In this document: positions 7,763-16,266 of the stretch, in pieces
Layout of the letters: each line of letters opens with the position of its first letter
How positions within the stretch are numbered: position 1 is the stretch's first letter
Assembly (NCBI RefSeq): GCF_000264295.1
Contig: NZ_AJXT01000005.1
Coordinates: forward strand, 1 to 64,000
Reading direction: 5' to 3'
DNA length: 64,000 nt
From: Rhodanobacter spathiphylli B39
Lineage (GTDB): Bacteria > Pseudomonadota > Gammaproteobacteria > Xanthomonadales > Rhodanobacteraceae
Notes under the pieces: model-generated
What the model saw: the letters and a program-made list of their open reading frames with translations, nothing else
What the model was told of the DNA's origin: nothing
Database searches by the model: none
Program-made: the position numbers and the translations under genes

Positions 7763-9280
7763 ATGACCTCCATCAAGCAAGAAGACCTGATCCAGTCCGT
7801 CGCCGACGCGTTGCAGTACATCAGCTACTACCACCCGGTCGACTACATCAAGAGCCTCGCCGCCGCGTACGAGCGCGAGGAATCGCCCGCTGCGAAGGAT
7901 GCGATGGCGCAGATCCTGATCAACTCGCGGATGGCCGCCGAAGGCCATCGCCCGCTGTGCCAGGACACCGGCATCGTCACCGTGTTCCTGAAAGTCGGCA
8001 TGAACGTGCGCTGGGACGACGCCACCATGGCTCTGGAAGACATGGCCAACGAAGGCGTGCGCCGTGCGTACATGGACCCGGACAACAAGCTGCGCGCCAG
8101 CGTGCTGGCCGATCCGGCCGGCAAGCGCATCAACACCAAGGACAACACGCCGTCGGTGGTGAACATGTCGATCGTGCCGGGCGACACGGTCGAGGTGATC
8201 GTGGCGGCCAAGGGCGGCGGCTCGGAAGCGAAGTCGAAGTTCGCGATGCTCAACCCCTCCGACTCGATCGTCGACTGGGTGCTGAATACCGTGCCCACGA
8301 TGGGCGCCGGCTGGTGCCCGCCGGGCATGCTCGGCATCGGCATCGGCGGCACCGCCGAGAAGGCGATGCTGATGGCGAAGGAATCGCTGATGGAGTCGAT
8401 CGACATCCAGGAACTGATCGCCCGCGGCCCGGCCAACCGTTGCGAGGAATTGCGCATCGAGCTGTACGAGAAGGTCAATGCGCTGGGCATCGGCGCCCAG
8501 GGCCTGGGCGGCCTGACCACCGTGCTCGACGTCAAGGTGAAGGATTTCCCCACCCACGCGGCAAACCTGCCGGTGGCCATGATCCCGAACTGCGCCGCGA
8601 CCCGCCACGCGCACTTCGTGCTGGACGGCAGCGGTCCGGTGATGCTCGATCCGCCGTCGCTGGAAGACTGGCCCAAGCTCACCTACGACACCTCGAAGGG
8701 CCGCCGGGTGAACCTCGACACCGTCACCCGCGAGGAAGTGGCCAGCTGGAAACCGGGCGAAACCCTGCTGCTCAACGGCAAGCTGCTCACCGGCCGCGAT
8801 GCCGCGCACAAGCGCATGGTCGAGATGTTGAACAAGGGCGAGCCGCTGCCGGTCGATTTCAAGGGCCGCTTCATCTACTACGTGGGCCCGGTCGATCCCG
8901 TGCGCGAAGAAGTGGTCGGCCCCGCCGGCCCCACCACCGCCACGCGGATGGACAAGTTCACCGAACAGGTGCTGGCGCAGACGGGTTTGCTCGGCATGGT
9001 CGGCAAGGCCGAGCGCGGCCCGGCCGCGATCGAGGCGATCAAGAAGCACCAGTCGGTGTATCTGATGGCCGTCGGCGGCGCCGCGTACCTGGTGTCCAAG
9101 GCGATCAAGGCTTCGCGCGTGGTCGGCTTCGCCGATCTGGGCATGGAGGCGATCTATGAATTCACCGTCGAGGACATGCCGGTGACCGTGGCCGTCGATT
9201 CCGGCGGCACCTCGGTGCACCAGACCGGCCCGCGCGAGTGGCAGGCCAGGATCGGAAAAATCCCCGTCTTCGTTCAATAA
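7763..9280 (+). CDS. Fumarate hydratase, class I (iron-sulfur)
   Basis: A 505-residue TCA-cycle enzyme interconverting fumarate and malate, of the oxygen-sensitive [4Fe-4S] class (FumA/FumB type). CQDTGIVTVFLKVG near residue 68 and GIGIGGTAEKAMLMAKESL are class I signatures, and the C-terminal beta domain (GPTTATRMDKFTE onward) is fused in the same chain. Length matches the class. ATG 7763 (MTSIKQEDL) is chosen because the upstream frame has no protein character. The gene is monocistronic; the repeat-rich spacer begins immediately after the stop. Confidence 0.93.
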   Translation: MTSIKQEDLIQSVADALQYISYYHPVDYIKSLAAAYEREESPAAKDAMAQILINSRMAAEGHRPLCQDTGIVTVFLKVGMNVRWDDATMALEDMANEGVRRAYMDPDNKLRASVLADPAGKRINTKDNTPSVVNMSIVPGDTVEVIVAAKGGGSEAKSKFAMLNPSDSIVDWVLNTVPTMGAGWCPPGMLGIGIGGTAEKAMLMAKESLMESIDIQELIARGPANRCEELRIELYEKVNALGIGAQGLGGLTTVLDVKVKDFPTHAANLPVAMIPNCAATRHAHFVLDGSGPVMLDPPSLEDWPKLTYDTSKGRRVNLDTVTREEVASWKPGETLLLNGKLLTGRDAAHKRMVEMLNKGEPLPVDFKGRFIYYVGPVDPVREEVVGPAGPTTATRMDKFTEQVLAQTGLLGMVGKAERGPAAIEAIKKHQSVYLMAVGGAAYLVSKAIKASRVVGFADLGMEAIYEFTVEDMPVTVAVDSGGTSVHQTGPREWQARIGKIPVFVQ

Positions 9281-9309
9281 ACAAGTGCGCGAAGCGCACA
9301 CCATCGCCT

Positions 9310-9328
9310 CCTCCCCTCCCAGGGGAGG
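9310..9328. repeat. Palindrome CCTCCCCT/AGGGGAGG
   Basis: A perfect 8-bp inverted repeat with a CCC loop, preceded by GCGAAGCGCACACCATC. Similar context (GCGAAGCGCAACATC) precedes the palindrome inside murL at 12750, suggesting the same element family. Confidence 0.7.
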
Positions 9329-9367
9329 ATTGAGGTGGGGTAGCTCAGGGTCATCGAAAAGCTCAAA

Positions 9368-9457
9368 AGCACCCACCCCAGCCCTCCCCTGCAAAGCAGG
9401 GGAGGGAGCAAGAGCACCCCACCCCAGCCCTCCCCTGCGAGCAGGGGAGGGAGCAAG
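9368..9457. repeat. Two tandem 45-bp REP-like units
   Basis: Units 9368-9412 and 9413-9457 are near-identical. Each runs from AGCACCC(C)ACCCCAG through a perfect 11-bp palindrome (CCCTCCCCTGC / GCAGGGGAGGG, loop AAA or GA) to GAGCAAG. The same palindrome appears in hrpA at 48456-48479. This is the architecture of REP/BIME-type extragenic palindromes. No transposase (RAYT) is in the window. Confidence 0.8.
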
Positions 9458-9598
9458 TGCGCCACGTTTCCGGCAACAGCCCCCAAAAAGCCCCGACCTC
9501 GCCCCATAAAAGCTTTCCGGACCATCCAGTCTTCATCCGGCCACCCCCTCCGGGCCGCCTGCCTCGCACACGCCAACCCCGACAAGTCATCATCATTC

Positions 9599-9622
9599 AG
9601 ACGTCCAAACGTCCAAATGACC
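9599..9622 (+). promoter_or_regulatory. Candidate met-box-like tandem operator upstream of lysAC
   Basis: Three consecutive 8-mers, AGACGTCC-AAACGTCC-AAATGACC, about 80 bp upstream of the aspartate kinase fusion. The classical MetJ operator is tandem 8-bp AGACGTCT boxes, so the first two match well and the third poorly. MetJ control of an aspartate kinase makes metabolic sense because the enzyme feeds methionine, threonine and lysine. Whether this organism has MetJ cannot be seen here. Confidence 0.4.
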
Positions 9623-9699
9623 GCATCGAAAAACCATTTGCAATTCCGATGCGGCAGCGCAACACTGGCCGGATGTCCCACCGCCCATAGCGAACACCC

Positions 9700-12309
9700 G
9701 TGACCTCGCCAACTTCCGCGCCCCTGCCTGCCCACGCCCCCTGGATCGTGATGAAGTTCGGCGGCACCAGCGTGGCGAGCTTGCCGCGCTGGCAGAACAT
9801 CCGCGAGCTGGTGGCCAGTCGGCGCACCGAGGGCGCTCGGGTACTGGTGGTGGTTTCCGCGCTGTCCGGCATCACCGATGCGCTGAAACAGTTGTGCCGG
9901 CACGCCGATCGCGCCGAGCGCAACGAGGCGGCGAAGGCCATCGTGCAGCGTCATTACGAACTGCTCGAACACATGCAGCTGGCCCTGCCGGGCACGCTCA
10001 ACGAGCGCCTGGGCGACCTGGTCCGGCTGGCCGACGACAGCGGCAGCTTGGGCGAACTGGCCTGGCAGGCCCAGGTGCAGGCACACGGCGAGCTGATGTC
10101 CAGTGCATTGGGTGCCGCCTTCCTCAGTCATAGCGGCGTGACCACGCAATGGCTGGATGCGCGCGAATGCCTGTCGGCCGTGGCGCTGCCGAACCAGAAC
10201 GAGCGCACCCGGCTGCTGTCGGCCATGGTCGAGGCGAAACCCGATCCCGCGCTGAACGCGCGGCTGGCCGCGCTGGGCGAGGTGTTCATCACCCAGGGCT
10301 TCATCGCCCGTGAAAGCCAGGGGCGCACGGTGCTGCTCGGTCGCGGCGGCTCGGATACTTCGGCCGCCTATTTCGGCGCGTTGCTGAAGGCGCAGCGGGT
10401 GGAGATCTGGACTGACGTGGCCGGCATGTTCACCGCCAACCCGCGCCAGGTGCCCGGGGCCCGCCTGCTGCAGCGGCTGGATTACGAGGAGGCCCAGGAA
10501 ATCGCCTCGACCGGAGCCAAGGTGCTGCATCCGCGCTGCCTGTCGCCACTGCGCGAGCCGCGCGTGCCGCTGCTGATCAAGGACACCAACCGGCCCGAGC
10601 TCGAGGGCACCGTGATCGGTCCCGAGGTGCGCGCGCACGCGCCCAGCGTCAAGGCGATCAGCGCACGCAAGGGCATCACCCTGGTGTCGATGGAATCGGT
10701 CGGGATGTGGCAACAGGTCGGTTTCCTTGCCGACGTGTTCGCCCACTTCAAGCAGCACGGTCTGTCGGTGGACCTGATCGGTTCGGCCGAAACCAATGTC
10801 ACCGTGTCGCTGGACCCCACCGAGAACCTGCTCGATTCCGACGCGATCGCGGCGCTGGCCTCGGACCTGGCCAAGGTGTGCCGGGTCAAGGTGATTGCGC
10901 CGTGCGCCGCGATCACCCTGGTCGGCCGCGGCATGCGCTCGCTGCTGCATACCTTGTCCGGCGTGCTGGCGGAGTTCGGCCAGCTGCGCGTGCACATGAT
11001 TTCGCAGTCGTCGAACAACCTGAATCTCACCTTCGTGGTGGACGAGGAGGTGGTGGATCTGTTGCTGCCGCACCTGCACGACCTGTTGATCGGCGCCGGG
11101 GCCTTGCGCACCGACGACAGCGCGTTGTTCGGTCCCAGCTGGCAGGCGCTGTACGGCAGCGGCGAAGTGCCGGACGTGGCCGCCGCGTGGTGGCACGAGG
11201 CCGAGCGCGATCGCCTGCTGCAGATCGCCGCCGAAGCCACGCCCCGTTACGTCTACCACCTGCCCACCGTGCGCCATCAGGCGCGCGAGCTGAAGTCGCT
11301 GGCTGCGGTCGATCGCCTGCATTACGCGGTGAAGGCGAATACCCATCCTGCCATCCTCGCTGCGCTGGCCGAGGAAGGTTTCGGTTTCGAATGCGTGTCG
11401 CCGGGCGAGCTGAAGTTCGTGCTGGCCCATGTGCCCGAATCCGCGCCGCTGCTGTTCACGCCGAACTTCGCGCCGCGCGAAGACTACGCCTGGGCGCTGA
11501 CCACGCGCGCCACGGTGTCGCTCGACGCGCTGTATCCGCTGGAGCACTGGGGCGAACTGTTCCGTGGCCGCGAGATCGTGCTGCGGGTGGATCTGGGTCG
11601 CGGCCTGGGCCACCACGAAAAAGTGCGCACCGGTGGCAGCGGCAGCAAGTTCGGCCTGCCGGTCGATCAGCTGGACGACTTCCTGCATCTGGCCGACGCG
11701 CACGGCGTCACGGTGCGCGGCCTGCATGCGCACCTGGGCTCGGGCATCCTCGACGACACGCACTGGGGCGAGGTCTATGCCCAGCTGGCCAGCCTGGCCG
11801 AACGCATCGGCAGCGTCAGCTTCATCGACATCGGCGGCGGACTTGGCGTGCCGTCGCATCCGGGCGAGGCGCGGCTGGACATCGCCGCGCTCGATCGCGT
11901 GCTGCGCGAGGTCAAGGCCGCGTATCCGCATTACCAGCTGTGGATGGAGCCGGGCCGTTATCTGGTGGCCGACGCCGGCGTGCTGCTGGCGAAGGTCACC
12001 CAGCAGAAGGGCAAGGGCGCGTTGCGTTACCTGGGCCTGGACACCGGCATGAATAGCCTGATACGCCCTGCGCTGTACGACGCCTGGCACGAGATCGTCA
12101 ACCTGACCCGCCTGCACGAACCGGCCACCGCGCTGTACCAAATCGTCGGCCCGATCTGCGAAAGCGGCGACGTGCTGGGCAGCGACCGTCGCCTGCCCGA
12201 AGCAGCCGAGGGCGACGTGATGCTGATCGCCCAGGCCGGCGCCTACGGCAAGGTGATGTCCAGCCCGTACAACATGCGCGACGAGGCCGAGGAAATCATC
12301 CTCGAATGA
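9700..12309 (+). CDS. lysAC: Bifunctional aspartate kinase / diaminopimelate decarboxylase
   Basis: An 869-residue fusion of the first and last enzymes of lysine synthesis. Residues about 15-300 are aspartate kinase (VMKFGGTSVAS; GRGGSDTSAAYFGALL; EIWTDVAGMFTANPR), followed by ACT regulatory repeats to about 460. Residues about 510-869 are PLP-dependent LysA (HYAVKANTHPAIL with the PLP lysine; GFGFECVSPGEL; DIGGGLGVP; ICESGDVLG). Such fusions are known from Xanthomonadales. It converts Asp to aspartyl-phosphate and meso-DAP to lysine. The start is GTG 9700. Next downstream are two genes for D-Glu insertion into peptidoglycan, so the cluster serves cell-wall precursor supply. Confidence 0.95.
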   Translation: MTSPTSAPLPAHAPWIVMKFGGTSVASLPRWQNIRELVASRRTEGARVLVVVSALSGITDALKQLCRHADRAERNEAAKAIVQRHYELLEHMQLALPGTLNERLGDLVRLADDSGSLGELAWQAQVQAHGELMSSALGAAFLSHSGVTTQWLDARECLSAVALPNQNERTRLLSAMVEAKPDPALNARLAALGEVFITQGFIARESQGRTVLLGRGGSDTSAAYFGALLKAQRVEIWTDVAGMFTANPRQVPGARLLQRLDYEEAQEIASTGAKVLHPRCLSPLREPRVPLLIKDTNRPELEGTVIGPEVRAHAPSVKAISARKGITLVSMESVGMWQQVGFLADVFAHFKQHGLSVDLIGSAETNVTVSLDPTENLLDSDAIAALASDLAKVCRVKVIAPCAAITLVGRGMRSLLHTLSGVLAEFGQLRVHMISQSSNNLNLTFVVDEEVVDLLLPHLHDLLIGAGALRTDDSALFGPSWQALYGSGEVPDVAAAWWHEAERDRLLQIAAEATPRYVYHLPTVRHQARELKSLAAVDRLHYAVKANTHPAILAALAEEGFGFECVSPGELKFVLAHVPESAPLLFTPNFAPREDYAWALTTRATVSLDALYPLEHWGELFRGREIVLRVDLGRGLGHHEKVRTGGSGSKFGLPVDQLDDFLHLADAHGVTVRGLHAHLGSGILDDTHWGEVYAQLASLAERIGSVSFIDIGGGLGVPSHPGEARLDIAALDRVLREVKAAYPHYQLWMEPGRYLVADAGVLLAKVTQQKGKGALRYLGLDTGMNSLIRPALYDAWHEIVNLTRLHEPATALYQIVGPICESGDVLGSDRRLPEAAEGDVMLIAQAGAYGKVMSSPYNMRDEAEEIILE

Positions 12310-12367
12310 TGCTTCTGCCTGCGCGGATGAAACTGCGGCGATAATGGGCGACCGCTTGGAGAACGAT

Positions 12368-13753
12368 GTGCAACCAACCATGCAGCCCCGCCTGACCCAG
12401 GTGTTCCGGTTCACCCGTGCCAGCTACGCCGATGGCGTGGCCGAGCTGGGCTATGCGTTCGATGATGGTCAGGAACTGGTCGAGACGATCCGCTTTCCGC
12501 AGGCGCCGGCGCTGCCGGCGGAGCGGCGCGCGGCATTCGCTGCGGCGCTGAAACTGCTGCACCTGATCGCCGGGGTCAGCTATTACAAGGCCGGCGTGCC
12601 GCCGAAGATCGAGCTGGCCGATGGTCCGCTGGATGACGCCACCGCCGACCTGCTCGACGCGCTGTACCTGCACGGCCTGGCCGAGTTCGCCTATCGCAAC
12701 GGGCTGGACCTGCGCGGGCGCATAAGTTTTCCGCGAAGCGCAACATCTCCCTCTCCCCCGGGGGGAGAGGGGCGGAGTGAGGGGGCGGGTCTACCCAAGG
12801 CTCCATCACTCAACCTGCCCCGGCGCACCCTGGTGCCGATCGGCGGCGGCAAGGATTCGCTGGTCGCGGTGGAGGCGATCAAGTCCATCGGCGGCGAGGC
12901 GACCGCCGTGTGGGTCGGCAATTCGGCATTGATCGCGGCCTGCGCCGAGCGCACCGGCCTGCCCACGCTGAACATCCAGCGCGAACTGGCGCCGGGGCTG
13001 TTCGAGATGAACCGGCTGGGCGCGTGGAACGGACATATCCCGGTGACCGCGGTGAACTCGGCGATCCTCGCCGTCGCCGCGATCCTGTATGGCTACGACT
13101 CCATCGCCTTCGCCAACGAACGTTCCGCCTCGGCCGCCACGCTGGAATATGACGGCCAGCAGGTGAACCACCAGTGGAGCAAGGGCTACGCCTTCGAGCA
13201 GCTGCTGGGCAGCTGGCTGCACACGCACGTGGCCAGCGATCTCGATTACTGCTCGCTGCTGCGGCCGTATTCGGAGTTGGCGATCACCCGCGCGTTCGCG
13301 AAACTGACGCCGTACTTCGACGCGTTCTCCAGCTGCAATCGCAACTTCAGGTTGCTCGGGCCCAAGCCCGTCGACCGCTGGTGCGGGCAGTGCCCGAAGT
13401 GTCACTTCGTGTTCCTGGCGCTGGCGCCGTTCCTGCCCAAGCCGCGGCTGCTTTCCATCTTCGGCCGCAACCTGCTGGACGATGAAAACCAGGCCGCCGG
13501 GTTCGACGCGCTGCTGGAATACCAGGACCACAAGCCGTTCGAATGCGTGGGCGAGGGCGCCGAGGCGCGCGCCGCGATGTTCGCGCTGAGCCAGCGGCCG
13601 GAGTGGCAGGAAGATGCGCTGGTGACGCGCTTCCGCAGCGAGATCCTGCCGCAGCTGGATGGCTCGCAGCTGGCGCTGGAGCCGTGGCTGGAACCGTCGC
13701 CGGAGCACCGCGTGCCGGCACGCCTGCGGCCGGCACTGAAGACGATCGGCTGA
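12368..13753 (+). CDS. murL: UDP-MurNAc-L-Ala-L-Glu epimerase MurL
   Basis: A 461-residue protein. In Xanthomonas oryzae MurL epimerises the terminal L-Glu of UDP-MurNAc-L-Ala-L-Glu to D-Glu, using ATP. Visible blocks: PIGGGKDSLVAVEAIK (PP-loop-like), FANERSASAATLEYDGQQVNHQWSKG, SSCNRNFRL and WCGQCPKCHFVFLAL. GTG 12368 is chosen because GGAG ends 6 bases before it; ATG 12344 and ATG 12380 are alternatives. It overlaps murD2 by one base (TGATG), implying translational coupling. Residues about 118-146 are unusual: they are encoded by a GC-rich palindrome (12750-12770) that looks like an in-frame repeat insertion. Confidence 0.88.
   Translation: MQPTMQPRLTQVFRFTRASYADGVAELGYAFDDGQELVETIRFPQAPALPAERRAAFAAALKLLHLIAGVSYYKAGVPPKIELADGPLDDATADLLDALYLHGLAEFAYRNGLDLRGRISFPRSATSPSPPGGEGRSEGAGLPKAPSLNLPRRTLVPIGGGKDSLVAVEAIKSIGGEATAVWVGNSALIAACAERTGLPTLNIQRELAPGLFEMNRLGAWNGHIPVTAVNSAILAVAAILYGYDSIAFANERSASAATLEYDGQQVNHQWSKGYAFEQLLGSWLHTHVASDLDYCSLLRPYSELAITRAFAKLTPYFDAFSSCNRNFRLLGPKPVDRWCGQCPKCHFVFLALAPFLPKPRLLSIFGRNLLDDENQAAGFDALLEYQDHKPFECVGEGAEARAAMFALSQRPEWQEDALVTRFRSEILPQLDGSQLALEPWLEPSPEHRVPARLRPALKTIG
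12750..12770. repeat. REP-like palindrome inside murL
   Basis: CCTCTCCCCC / GGGGGAGAGG with a 1-nt centre, preceded by GCGAAGCGCAACATCT and followed by GGCGGAGTGAGGGGGCGGG. The flanks resemble the intergenic repeat at 9290-9328. It is translated in frame as a Ser/Pro/Gly-rich patch in MurL. Confidence 0.7.
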
Positions 13754-15126
13754 TGCGTTTCGCCGATCTGGAAGGCCGCCGCGTGGCGGTATGGGGTTTC
13801 GGCCGCGAAGGCCGTGCCGCGATCCACGCCCTGCGCCAGCGTTGTCCGCAGCTGTCGCTGGTGCTGTTTTGCAGTGCCGGCGAGGTCGACGCGGCGCGCG
13901 CTTTCGATGGCGCGCTCGAGGTGGTTGCCGGCGAACCGGATGCCGCGACACTGGCGCAGTTCGACGTGGTGGTGAAGTCGCCCGGCGTGTCGGCGTACAA
14001 GCCCGCGTTGCTCGCGGCGCAGGCGCGGGGCACGGCGGTCGCTTCGGGCACCGCGCTGTGGTTCGGCGAGAACCCCGACGCCCGCGTGATCGCCGTCACC
14101 GGCACCAAGGGCAAGAGCACCACCAGCGCGATGATCGCGCACCTGGCGCGGAGCTTGAGCGTGCGCACCGCGCTGGCCGGCAATATCGGCCTGCCGCTGC
14201 TGGAACTGCTCGACCAGCGCGCGGAGTTGTGGGTGATCGAGTTGTCCAGCTTCCAGACCGGCGAAGCCGGGCCCGTGGAGCTGGGCGTGGTCACCAGCCT
14301 GTACGAAGAACACCTGGACTGGCACGGCTCGCGCGAGCGCTACGTGGCGGACAAGCTGAAGCTGGGGGACGTGTCCGGCCAGCTGCTGGTGAATGCCTTG
14401 CAGCCGAACCTGCTGGCGCTCACCGGCACGCATCCGCAGCGCCTGCAGTTCGGCCAGGCCGACGGCTGGCACGTTGCAGGCGAGGTCATCTGCCGCGGTA
14501 CGCAGCAGGTTTTCCCGGTGGCGCAGCTGGCCGCGCCCGGCCTGCACAACGCCTTGAATGCCTGCGCCGCGCTGGCCGCGCTGGAGGCGATCGGCTTGGA
14601 CGCGCTGGCTGCCGCGCCGTCACTGGCACGCTTCCGACCGCTGCCGCATCGCCTGCAGCCGCTGGGCGAACACGATGGCTGGCACTGGGTCAACGACTCG
14701 ATCAGCACCACGCCGCTGGCCACGCTGGCCGCGTTGGAAAGCCTGCACGGCCGCACGGTGACCGTGCTGGTCGGCGGTCACGACCGCGGGCTGGACTGGA
14801 CGCCGTTCGTCGAGGCGATGCGCAACGCACCGGCGCACGCGATCGTCTGCATGGGCAGCAACGGCGCGCGCATCGCCGAAGCCTTGCGCGCGGCAGGCGT
14901 CGCCTGCCCGCTGGCCCTGGTCGACAACCTGGCCGCGGCGGTCGCCGAGGCCCGGGCCTGCACTCCCGCCGCGGGCGTGATCCTGCTTTCACCGGGTGCG
15001 CCCAGCTTCGATCAGTTCAAGGATTATGCGGAGCGCGGGCGGCGGTTCAGCGCGTTGGCCGGTTTCGATTCGGCCGGGATCGCCAGCATCGACGGGCTGG
15101 GTATCGAGGGAATGCAGCGCGGCTGA
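13753..15126 (+). CDS. murD2: UDP-MurNAc-L-Ala--L-Glu ligase MurD2
   Basis: A 457-residue Mur ligase. Together with MurL it forms the alternative route to D-Glu-containing peptidoglycan: MurD2 adds L-Glu to UDP-MurNAc-L-Ala, then MurL inverts it. VAVWGFGREGRAAIHAL is the N-terminal nucleotide-sugar fold, GTKGKSTTSAMIAHL the ATP P-loop, LELSSFQTG-like IELSSFQTG the central block, and HRLQPLGEHDGWHWVNDSISTTP the Mur C-terminal region. ATG 13753 shares its A with the murL stop codon. A normal MurD is expected elsewhere only if the classical route is also present. Confidence 0.9.
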   Translation: MRFADLEGRRVAVWGFGREGRAAIHALRQRCPQLSLVLFCSAGEVDAARAFDGALEVVAGEPDAATLAQFDVVVKSPGVSAYKPALLAAQARGTAVASGTALWFGENPDARVIAVTGTKGKSTTSAMIAHLARSLSVRTALAGNIGLPLLELLDQRAELWVIELSSFQTGEAGPVELGVVTSLYEEHLDWHGSRERYVADKLKLGDVSGQLLVNALQPNLLALTGTHPQRLQFGQADGWHVAGEVICRGTQQVFPVAQLAAPGLHNALNACAALAALEAIGLDALAAAPSLARFRPLPHRLQPLGEHDGWHWVNDSISTTPLATLAALESLHGRTVTVLVGGHDRGLDWTPFVEAMRNAPAHAIVCMGSNGARIAEALRAAGVACPLALVDNLAAAVAEARACTPAAGVILLSPGAPSFDQFKDYAERGRRFSALAGFDSAGIASIDGLGIEGMQRG

Positions 15127-15281
15127 ATCCCTGCACGGGTTGTGTCGCGACGCGTCCCGGGAAAGTCATGAAACCTGCCGCCGCCGGGCCGATGACTCGC
15201 CCAGAATAGGCACGCTGCGCTCCCGCAGATTTCCCGCCCTGTAGATCCCGCCTGGCCATGCGCCAGCAAGGAAGACTCGCC

Positions 15282-16220
15282 ATGAAAGCTTTCATCGCCG
15301 CGCTCGGGTTGCTGGCGCTTTGCGCCAGCGTGCAGGCGAAGACACCGGTGTGGCAGCCTGCTGCCGGACACACGCAGGTTCCGATATGGCCGGGCGCGGC
15401 GCCGGATCTGCAGCCGGTGCCCGGGCCGGAAACGGCGAAGGTCAGCGAGAAGCTGCTGGCGGGCAAGCCGGCGACGGCGGTCACCAATGTCACGCAGCCC
15501 ACCATGACGGTGTACGCGCCCACGGGGAAGAACACCGGCGCGGCGGTGATCGTGATTCCCGGCGGCGGCTTCCAGATCCTTGCCATCGACCTTGAAGGCA
15601 CCGAGACCTGCGACTGGCTGACATCGCGAGGCATCACCTGCGTGCTGCTGAAGTATCGCGTGCCGAGCCTGCCTTACGACTGGAAGTGCGACTGCCGTCC
15701 GCACAATTTCGCCTTGTCGGTGTCCTCCTTGCAGGACGTGCAGCGGACGATGCGGCTGGTGCGTTCGCAAGCCGCCGCACTGCACGTCGATCCGCACCGG
15801 ATCGGCGTGCTGGGCTACTCGGCTGGCGGTTTCCTGGTGGCGGAGATCAGCACGAACTTCGATCGCCATCTGTATGCGCCGGTGGATGCGGCCGACCGGG
15901 AAAGCGCGCGACCGGATTTCGCCATGCCGATCTATCCCGGGCACCTGACCCGGGGTGACGGCAAGTTGAACCCGAACATTCCGGTTTCAGCCACGACGCC
16001 GCCGACGTTCCTGCTGCAGGCGGAGGACGACTACGTGGATGGGGTGGATCAGGCGCTGGTCTATTACACCGCACTGGCAAAGGCGAAGGTGCCGGCGGAA
16101 ATGCACCTGTATGCGCATGGTGGCCATGCCTTCGGCTTGCGTCCCACCGCGAACCCGATCACCGGCTGGTCGAAGCTGGCCGAAGCATGGCTGCACACGA
16201 TCGGCATGGTGCAGGACTGA
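15282..16220 (+). CDS. Secreted alpha/beta hydrolase (xylan-esterase/BD-FAE-like)
   Basis: A 312-residue precursor with signal peptide MKAFIAALGLLALCASVQA. The fold reads AAVIVIPGGGFQILA (oxyanion HGGG-like, here PGGG), then GVLGYSAGGFLVAEI, the nucleophile elbow G-x-S-x-G, then an acid region near EDDYVDG and a His in HLYAHGGHAFGLR. This matches dienelactone-hydrolase/acetyl-xylan-esterase type enzymes acting in the periplasm or outside. ATG 15282 follows GGAAG. The gene stands alone, with 155 bp upstream that hold no gene. Confidence 0.87.
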   Translation: MKAFIAALGLLALCASVQAKTPVWQPAAGHTQVPIWPGAAPDLQPVPGPETAKVSEKLLAGKPATAVTNVTQPTMTVYAPTGKNTGAAVIVIPGGGFQILAIDLEGTETCDWLTSRGITCVLLKYRVPSLPYDWKCDCRPHNFALSVSSLQDVQRTMRLVRSQAAALHVDPHRIGVLGYSAGGFLVAEISTNFDRHLYAPVDAADRESARPDFAMPIYPGHLTRGDGKLNPNIPVSATTPPTFLLQAEDDYVDGVDQALVYYTALAKAKVPAEMHLYAHGGHAFGLRPTANPITGWSKLAEAWLHTIGMVQD

Positions 16221-16266
16221 GCATGGGTGAACGCAGATGCCCGGCCCTAGTGTGGTGCAGGCGGAT

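Larger units (their letters stand above)
9281..9699. other. fum-lysAC spacer: repeats plus lysAC leader
   Basis: This 419-bp intergenic region holds no gene. Its left half (9310-9457) is GC-rich palindromic repeat DNA. Its right half holds a tandem 8-mer at 9599-9622 resembling met boxes and a leader hairpin (CCGCATCG at 9621-9628 pairing with CGATGCGG at 9647-9654) ahead of the lysAC start. No lysine riboswitch consensus was recognised by eye. Confidence 0.7.

Noticed and set aside
9368-9457. CRISPR-like direct repeats
   Set aside because: Only two units directly abutting with no spacers, and no cas genes. They are REP-like palindromes.
9500-9699. Lysine riboswitch upstream of lysAC
   Set aside because: Only one simple hairpin and a tandem 8-mer are visible; the conserved L-box five-helix junction could not be recognised.
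9274-12414. A 1046-codon minus-strand open frame antisense to lysAC
   Set aside because: Composition is that of an antisense shadow (Gln/His/Arg-rich, no domain). The plus-strand frame has full aspartate kinase and LysA motifs.
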